DNA of 64,000 bases, from positions 1,306,501 to 1,370,500 of the forward strand of contig NC_064767.1 of the NCBI RefSeq assembly GCF_011397635.1, written 5' to 3'. The position numbers and the translations under genes are program-made. The notes under the pieces are model-generated. The model ran no database searches. It was not told where the DNA came from and saw nothing but the letters and a program-made list of their open reading frames with translations. Below, one piece after another: positions 57,148 to 64,000 of this stretch; positions within the stretch are counted from its first letter, which is position 1; the number at the start of each line of letters is the position of its first letter. This DNA comes from Epinephelus fuscoguttatus. Taxonomy: Eukaryota > Chordata > Actinopteri > Perciformes > Serranidae.

Positions 57148-58288
57148 CTAAACGTTCAGTCTGTTTATTGAAGTCCTCCTGTCTCTGGTCCTCTTTTGCC
57201 GACTCCTTTTCCAGGAATTGTAGGACACCCTCACGTGCATGTCTCCTCCTTTTGGTGGCTGGGGAGAGTCAGGTGAGGGGCTCAGGCCGGGTATACGAGC
57301 TGGGCTTGAGGGGCAGATGAGGGAGAGGGAATTAGAGGGGTCAGGAGGGCTCTCTGCAGGGGAGGGAGGGGGAATGGTGGGGTCTGGCAAGCATGATGAC
57401 ACAAGCACTGGAGGGGATATTGAAGGCCTTGCCCCCAGTGCCTCATGCATTTCAAGATAATAAGGCCAGGTGCTTGGAGTGTCCTCTCCCCGGTCAGTTC
57501 CTGACCCTGTTGGGGGCTTTCTCAGTTCCTGTGGGTAATAATATACAGTATGTTAGCTCTCAGCAGCAATAACACTAATGATTAACCAGAGATAACATGA
57601 TTCACCTTATTTAAGATTTTCCCACTTTTTGGAGGCCTGCTTGTGGGACATGGCGTCCTGCAGCCCCATCTCCTTAATCACAAAGCTATTGTACAACGCA
57701 ACATAAAAAAGGAGAGGAAGATGCTTGTCTTTGGTGTAAGAACCTAGCTCATTTAAGCAAGGTAAAGCTGGGCTGCTTTAATTGTACAGCACACTTTAAA
57801 CTCAAGACAATTCAAAGTGCTTTACATAAATAAAGAACAGACATGAGGACAGAATGTAGAAGCAAAACAGTGCAATGTGAAGGACAAAACATTTCAATAG
57901 GAATTGAAATGGGTTAAATCAGGAACAAAATATGACATAAAATTAAACATAAGAGTTACAATGTTATATAATTAAAAGAATAACCTTGTTCATATTTTCT
58001 ACAAACAGGATTTACAAAGTGCCATGTGAAATTCCATCCATTCATCTTCTCACTGCTTCATCCTCTTGAGGGTCGCGGGGGGGCTGGAGCCTATCCCAGC
58101 TGACATTGGGCAAGAGGCAGGGTTTACCCTGGACAGGTCACCAGACTGTCACAGGGCTGACACAGAGACAGACAACCATTAATCAAATACTTACGCCCAT
58201 GCCTGTTTTGCAGCATTTCTCTTCTTTGTGAAGAGGCTGTCATTTTTCATTCTGAGCTCTATCAGCTGTTTTGTTTGCTCCACTGTCC
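57148..58288 (-). pseudogene. Harbinger Myb/SANT-like DNA-binding protein, broken
   Basis: Harbinger elements encode a Myb-like protein that binds the ends and brings in the transposase. Exons on the minus strand: 58288-58195 (EQTKQLIELRMKNDSLFTKK, then RNAAKQAW), 57685-57606 (VIKEMGLQDAMSHKQASKKW, then ENLK) and 57528-57148 (ELRKPPTGSGTDRGEDTP, then a proline/serine-rich tail). The W...LI.LR..ND..F..KRN.A..AW, then KKWENLK, spacing is the trihelix/Myb-like domain. Splice dinucleotides are in place. A TAA follows ENLK in exon 2, which would truncate the product, and the first exon with ATG was not located. Convergent with the transposase. Confidence 0.75.
58020..58170 (+). repeat. Fragment of the parent repeat of the 44-bp satellite
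   Basis: Contains 'ggctggagcctatcccagctgacattgggc' and 'ccctggacaggtcaccag', the standard opening of the dispersed repeat whose internal part expanded at 44465-44816. Confidence 0.7.
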
Positions 58289-58714
58289 CTGTAAACACAT
58301 AATATCTCAAAACATGAGATATGAGGTAGATGATGTTTATTTATACATACAGGTATTTGTGGGTTTGCTACAAGTCAAGCAACCTTAGAGACAATGTGAT
58401 TATCTCCTTTTAATTTATGTTTTTTGTTGGTGATCTTTTAACTCTACATATTCTATGATTTAGTTTGAGATGTCAGTGTGAGGGAAATAACTGTGTGTGT
58501 TTGATCTAAAATACTTGAAAAAGTAGACAGAACTTATACTTGAATGATGTTTCCTCCATTGTCCGGATGTAGTTTCTGCTGAAACCATTGGGGAGTCTGC
58601 AGTGGTTTGACAAGCCACTTCCACTCAGTGGTAATTGGGACGGTCCTTAATATGGTGGACCTCAGCGTGAACGCACAATCGGAGGGGTAGTGGATAGGGT
58701 TGGGGGGAGGGACT

Positions 58715-58730
58715 GGTTTGGGATTGGGCC
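58715..58730 (-). repeat. Harbinger right TIR
   Basis: Reverse complement of the left TIR, followed by the target copy ATT at 58731-58733. Confidence 0.9.
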
Positions 58731-58739
58731 ATTGTCTCC

Positions 58740-59128
58740 AACTCATCCTCACTGTGACCTCGTCACATGTCCACGTTTGGTCATGGACTTTCCACGTCCA
58801 CATATGACGTCCAAGGTACCCTGGGTGTGTTGGTTGTTGACGTTCTGGGACGCCGTGTCAACTTCAGCCTGTTACATGCATTGTCTGTTTTCAAAATACA
58901 CTTCTGTTTTCACAGGAAATGTACAGTTTGCATACAGTCTCTTTGCCACCTTAACTTTTGTTGTCCTCCTGCCGTGTTTTCCCCTCACGCTGACAAGCGC
59001 CATTAAACTATAACAGCAACCAGCTGCATATCATGGTGACATTTAAAGACGGCTTTTTTTGTCAGTGTCCCTCACCACGAGTCACTGCCCAAGCTCCGGA
59101 TTTTGATGACTTGGTACTAAGACTGGGT
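58740..59128 (+). repeat. R1 dispersed repeat with internal deletion
   Basis: Begins with 'ctcatcctcactgtgacctcgtc' and is very close to the 7415-8115 copy through 'gtacagtttgcatacagtctctttg'. It then jumps to the right part ('ccaccttaacttttgttg') and ends near 59128. The Harbinger element landed about 10 bp from its left end. Confidence 0.75.
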
Positions 59129-59129
59129 T

Positions 59130-59850
59130 CTAGCCTCCAGTTCAAAAAAAGTGTTTAAAGTTCTCATGTGAGCTGAAAAGTCCTTCCTCCAGATCATGTC
59201 TGGGAGCTCATTTTCAATGTGAGTGCAATAAAAAAAAGTCTGTTGTGAAGGATTTTTTTGGTCCAGCTCTTCGTATCTGAAGGTCTGATCAGCTGGGGAC
59301 CAACACCTTCACTTGCATGGGGCATTTTAAAGATTGATGAGGTGGCTGTTAATGCCTCGTTTCAACACAGATTTGTTTTATAACTTTTTTGCCACATAGT
59401 ATACAGATTATGCCCCTAGTGTCAACACAAGCAAATTCATCTTTAAAAGGATGGATAAAAATGCCACTGCAGAAATGGCAGAAAAGGTCATTTTGACTGA
59501 TTTTCGCAGTCCAGTCTCAGGAAACATGCACATGGATTAGAACAGAGACAAAACAGGAGCACTCATGCATGGCAACAAATGACTTAGGAAGTTGGCCTGT
59601 CAGGTGTGAAGCAAAGGTTAAATTTTTTAAACATACTTGGAACAGAAAAAAGAAGGTGGAGTTTTGCTAATGTGGGAGATGATGGATGTTCTTATAACAG
59701 TTATTGGACTTTGGTTGACTTGCAGATGCACACAGAGCAATGTCAAAAGGAGGCGCAAGAGCATGTTGTCCAACATTTTCCAAGTTTTTAGGACAGTGAG
59801 GTAATGGGGCAGAAGGTTGGTCACTTCACTCAGCCTTTCACTCCCCTGCT
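59130..59850. other. 3' flank of the receptor gene, no feature seen
   Basis: No exon or recognised repeat in this stretch. Confidence 0.45.
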
Positions 59851-59854
59851 CTGT

Positions 59855-62800
59855 CTACACCGAGCACGTTTCTTCTGTGTCTTTTTTATCCGTGGAGGTG
59901 ACCTGACCCTGCTCTTCCTCTCCTCTCATCCTCCTACAGCACAGGTGGGCCAACAGCTTGTCTACAACTCCTTTCCTCATGAAGACATACAGGACCAGGT
60001 CTGCAAGAGGACTGAACCGAAGGAATGGCAGGTGTAAACCTGAATCATGGACATCATGATGTGAAGGTCTGTATAACAGTCCCAGGAGCCGAATGACCCA
60101 GGGGCAGAACAGCACGGTGTAGTTTAGGAGCACCAGAACTAAAGTCCCCACAATTCGCCGTTTTTCTTTCAGAGGAACAGAAATGGCCGCAGACAGAGCT
60201 TTGAGGGTTCCAGCCAGGAAGAAGATGAGCAGAGGAAACGGGAGGAGGAGGAAGACAGTGCGGAAAACGAGTGCATGCAAGTCAGATGTTAGCCATGTGA
60301 TAAGGAACTCGATTAAAGATAAGGCCCAGACGAACATGGAGACAAACAAAGAGTACTTGATGCTTCGTCTGAAGCGGTACCACAGCGGGCAGGCAATGAC
60401 CAGATACCTGGAATACAGGAGAGATGGAGTGCTGGTCAGTCAGAATATTTGTCACATTTCTGGCTTTCACAGTGTTTCTTTTACCAGTGCTCATGCACAC
60501 ACCACCTACCTTTCCAGGGCAATACACACCATGAAGCCAACACTGGCCATCACACCAATGTAGTAGATAAATGTGGAGACATAGACTGCAGATGTCCTGG
60601 ACTTTGCCACCCAGATCACTAAGCAGCACATCTGGATGAGGTCAGAGATCAGGAGGTTGATAACATAGACTGGAGCCACATGGTCCTCTCGCACCTGCAG
60701 TTGGAGTGAGAAATGAAAAAGGTTGCAGGGACTATATAAAACATCCTGACACAAACTAACAGCAGATCGCCACATAAAAAAAACAAACAAAACAACTGAT
60801 GAAGGCTACGATTACATTAAAAGCAAATGTGTTCCAAATCTAATTTTTTGCTCTCATTTGACACAGATCTTATGTTATCAAAATAGTGTGAACAGAGAAA
60901 TCGGATTTTTTTCAATCAATCTGATCTGGGACACTTTAATATGTGGTCCTGATACATCTGATACATATCCGATCACCTGCCACACGACTGCAATGCGAAT
61001 GTTCATATTGGAATTCATGTGTGTTTTTCGCAGGCAGTTCTCATGAACTATAAATACATTTTCAAATGAAAAGTAATTCACCAAAATTCTTACACATCCC
61101 ATGTAATGATGAACCATGTATTTGTTAAGGCTGCGATCACATGACCAATGTGCTGACGGGAGTGAAGACAGAAGCAGAACCTTCAGGAGGCAGGTAGAGT
61201 TGGTGGATGTGTCACAAAACACAGGGCGGAAGCGTGCGAACATGAGTAATTTTAAGGTACATCGTAACCATGCTTTTACACAGTAGTCTTTACTTGCCTA
61301 ACCTTAACTTAACTTCACAGGGCATTAATTTGAAGAATATCATATGCACCATCGTATGAGTACACATTGTTTTTTCCCATACACCCATGGTTTTTCTATG
61401 TCAGAGAACAGAATGAAACAGAAACAGAATGCTGCCGTAGCCCCTCTGCTGCTGCGGTACGCTGTCCCAGTCACCAACCAAAACTGCCCAGTTGTTAGAC
61501 ACTTTCTGGTGGGGACAGCTCGTCTACGTGCTGTGACAGAGTTGTCATAGAGCACTGACGGTGATATTGGAGATTAGCCCTGGACATCCTCAGGTCTAGA
61601 GGATCTTTAATGAAATTCACAACTCCTCCCACATCCACACCTCTCTCCCCACAGAACTACAACAATAGCTGCTTATAAAGCTACCGCTATGGCTTCTCGT
61701 GTTTCTTTGTACCTCTTACCCTCAACCTATAACGAATTATCATCTGATCTCTGCAGCAAATCATTTGGGAAATGAGGCTTGTGCCGCTGTGACATCAATT
61801 TTTTGCACAGATGCCTGCCTTGTAAATGTGCAGTTTTTTTGTTGTTGTTCTAGTGTGCATGTGTGTGATGTTATTGGTCGCATGTGAGGTGTCTGAGAGC
61901 AGAGATTCATTCACACCATAGACTGTATATAAAAATGGTTGACTTGACAGCTTGCCAAAAATGAAGCCAAAACATCTGGATCGTCCCCTGGTGGCTGGGT
62001 GCAGTATCGGTTAGGATGGGAAAGGGGCCAAACTAGAAGATCAAACTATACGTCTAAATAACTTTAAATTAGGGTTAGGGTTAGGGTTGGGGGGGTGTTT
62101 ACTGATGTATTACCTAACGTTGCGGAGCACTTTTTTTTAATTCCGACACCACACAGTCACATCTACAGTACACACACAATAATAGAGATGCATTAATTTT
62201 GTGGCTGTTAATAAAGAGATTCATGGGGTTGTTTGTTTCGTTCTCCTGACCTGCATGTCTTTTGACGCACTGGTCAAGAATAGCGCTCCTATTTCGTTGT
62301 TTTCATTTAGTTTTTAATGACATAAAGGCTGTTTCATATTCTATTCTCCTCCTCTGTATTTATTTATTTTTCTACCTTTATATAATCACGCAGTGATTGA
62401 GGTTAAGGCAAGCTCAGCGCCAGGATGAAGTTACTGAGGGAGCGGTTAAAAATTACGAGGGGGCAAATCTTTATTATGCAACATAGGTTCACACAGTGAG
62501 TTATAAAGAGAAGCAGATAATGACAGCTCGCTGGTGAAACACAATAAACTGCACGTCTTCTTTCATGTTTGTCTCATGACAGATGGAGCTGACAGACAGA
62601 CAGATGGAGCAAGCGGTAAATTGGTATGATAGCTGGTTCAGGGCATATTCGTCCATTTATGAATAAACATGGAGTGGAAACGCTCATGCATGTGCACCAA
62701 GCTCCTGTGTTGACATCCCGTCGCTAGGCTACATCTTCTTCTTCTTTTTTTTCTTCTTCTTCTACTGTTTAATGGGGACCCGCGGGACCCAGCGGGACCC

Positions 62801-63471
62801 AATCCCAATGCAGCCCTCTATGTCAGAGTACAAAAGTTACCCGAGCCATGGCCCCCCTGGCCCCCCCGGTTCCGCGGTCTGTGCTGTGGCTCACACTGAT
62901 GTCCGATATGGGTCACTTCAAACATGAATGTGAACAGTGTGAAAAAAACTGGAATTTAGCACTAAATGTTCTTGTTTATTTTTATCTTATATGTTTCATA
63001 TATGTATTGCTTATGAAATGGTATGTTCTTGGCACGTATGATTTTATCTGCTTTGCCTTTTTAAGCACACTGAGTTTATGCTTGTTGTATGTATGTATGT
63101 TGATGTCACCAAAATGCTGTTGCTATGGACACAACATCCTGGCTGCACTCTGTTTTGGACCGCAACACTTACTAGATCGCTGCGATGATACAGATTTCTA
63201 AATTTCCACAGGAAAGCTTGATAGTTCTTAACATACCAGTTCTTGATAATTCTTTACTTACCAGTGAATACAGAGCGTAGATGGCCAATAAGGTCAATGG
63301 AAAACCGATCCAGATCACGATCCATGCGATCACATATGAGACTGTTGTTGAAACAGTTTTTATCTTTTTAAACTCTTCAAATGTGGTGTAATTTGCATGG
63401 TCATCATAATAGTAGTCATACAGAAAGGTGTTATTGAAGTCGTAGCTGTAGTGGCTGCCGAAGAAGTCCAT
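59855..63471 (-). CDS. Divergent rhodopsin-family (class A) G protein-coupled receptor
   Basis: Three coding exons: 63471-63262, 60694-60510 and 60407-59855, joined in phases 0 and 2 with GTAAGT and GTAGGT donors and good acceptors, for 315 residues. The extracellular N-terminus is Tyr/Asp-rich (DFNNTFLYDYYYDDHANYT) with sequons at N13 and N27, a make-up seen where tyrosines are sulphated. Seven hydrophobic spans follow: LISDL (D88 = 2.50) in TM2, ERY (131-133) after TM3, a basic KEKRR loop before TM6, FCP in TM6, DLVLY (268-272) in TM7 and CC at 288-289, a likely palmitoylation site. The first intracellular loop and TM2 resemble proton-sensing/P2Y-like receptors (GPR4 group), and spacing from 1.50 to 2.50 fits exactly. 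Odd: T60 replaces N1.50, V107 the conserved Cys 3.25, no Cys in loop 2, and L269 replaces P7.50. Ligand unknown; orphan teleost receptor is the safest name. Confidence 0.85.
61250..63170. other. First intron of the receptor gene, with repeats
   Basis: Contains a teleost repeat at about 61915-62020 ('catagactgtatataaaaatgg' then 'ggatcgtcccctggtggctgg') and a short telomere-like tract at 62069-62088. No exon is seen. A 117-codon frame at 62848-63201 on the plus strand has no support. Confidence 0.5.
62069..62088 (+). repeat. Interstitial telomere-like repeat
   Basis: Three tandem TTAGGG units followed by a TTGGGGGGG variant. Confidence 0.85.
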
Positions 63472-64000
63472 TCTTCGCAGTGTGACCTGTTTAACAAAGC
63501 AAAGGGCAGCAGGTGTGTCAGCACCTGCTCATCATCTCATCCACTCATGCTGCCAATGCAGGACAATACATATGATATTAAAACTGAACCACTGAGAGAT
63601 GCTTGGCAAAAAATACTGTGATTACTGTTTAAAACATCATATATGCCTCTCAATGACATGCGGAAGACAGTTTGATAATTATAAGACATGTTAATAGAGC
63701 ATGTACACCCACGGGTTAAATGACAAGCATTTTTTGTGTAGGAATAAAACCCAAAGGAATAATAAAGACAAATAAACATGTTCAAGGTAGTTCCTGATTT
63801 ATGAATGCTAAACAATTAAATACTTTGAACTTACTGGTTAAGTGCTGCTGTGCCACGGCTATAAAGTGTAACATAGACCACTGACTGGAAGTTATCTGCA
63901 GTAGTGACAGGGAGAGATAAATTGCACAACTCTGCTTCCTCCTTTTTTTTTTTTTGCTCACTTTTATCTGAAGCAGGCAGCACCTCCTTCACTTTACTAC
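63472..64000 (-). promoter_or_regulatory. Leader and upstream region of the receptor gene
   Basis: On the minus strand an acceptor-like TTGTTAAACAG about 15 bp before the ATG suggests that the leader is split and a non-coding first exon lies upstream. The last 100 bp hold a long A/T run and no clear TATA box. Confidence 0.35.

Larger units (their letters stand above)
54679..58730. mobile_element. PIF/Harbinger DNA transposon, 4052 bp
   Basis: Both ends carry the perfect 16-bp terminal inverted repeat GGCCCAATCCCAAACC, at 54679-54694 and inverted at 58715-58730. ATT flanks both sides directly (54676-54678 and 58731-58733), fitting the 3-bp target duplication of this superfamily. Inside are the two expected genes in convergent arrangement: a DDE transposase (plus, 55598-56579) and a Myb/SANT-like DNA-binding protein (minus, 58288-57148). 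Both are damaged, so the copy is not autonomous. A SINE (56888-57055) and a fragment of a dispersed repeat (58020-58170) inserted into it. The right flank is an R1 repeat. Confidence 0.9.

Noticed and set aside
62848..63201. 117-codon hydrophobic frame on the plus strand
   Set aside because: It lies in the intron opposite the receptor gene, is not conserved in pattern with any family I know, and has no splice context.

Overview
The window looks like euchromatic DNA from a percomorph-type teleost fish. It has intron-bearing vertebrate genes (a gamma-type synuclein and a rhodopsin-family receptor), teleost retroelements (Rex3-like RT, a SCAN-type Gypsy gag, tRNA-derived SINEs, a Harbinger transposon with a Myb partner), very abundant (CA)n repeats, and several foldback or segmentally duplicated repeats. 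No prokaryotic features are present. All gene models come from reading ORFs and splice signals by eye; there is no transcript support.

Region 1 (1-24.4 kb) is a local duplication cluster. It carries three copies of a small gene I do not recognise: A (minus, 3263 to 817), B (plus, 8783 to 12041) and C (plus, 21005 to 23904). All three share a promoter block with a perfect TGACGTCA palindrome about 80-92 bp upstream of a TATAAG box, a short first exon, a charged Gly/Lys/Asp-rich second exon and a conserved 3' block. B and C lie in two direct duplication units (from 5153 and from 13238, offset 8085 at the left edge). A and C are in inverted orientation and share both flanks. Two minisatellites sit only in the introns of B. 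A dispersed repeat, called R1 here, has at least 13 copies or fragments in the window, and one copy has replaced most of the third exon in A and C.

Region 2 (24.4-34 kb) has no convincing host gene. It holds a teleost-wide dispersed repeat, a decayed SCAN-type gag (minus, about 25.98-26.7 kb), microsatellites, a SINE and a perfect 21-bp hairpin.

Region 3 (34.4-43.6 kb, minus) is a gamma-synuclein-like gene. Its 121-nt, 42-nt and 128-nt coding exons are clear; the terminal acidic exon is only a candidate. The long first coding-region intron contains an R1 copy, a Rex3 relic, degenerate tandem repeats and an (ATCC)n tract starting about 11 bp from the splice donor.

Region 4 (43.8-59.1 kb) is repeat-dominated: a 44-bp satellite grown from within a dispersed repeat, a 1-kb element with 24-bp terminal inverted repeats enclosing a LINE endonuclease fragment, LINE fragments, SINEs, and a 4052-bp Harbinger element (54679-58730) with perfect 16-bp TIRs and an ATT target duplication. 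The element retains recognisable but broken transposase and Myb/SANT genes and a nested SINE.

Region 5 (59.85-63.5 kb, minus) encodes a three-exon, 315-residue rhodopsin-family receptor. It lacks several residues that are almost invariant in class A receptors. The most interesting signals in the window are the uncharacterised A/B/C gene cluster and this divergent receptor.
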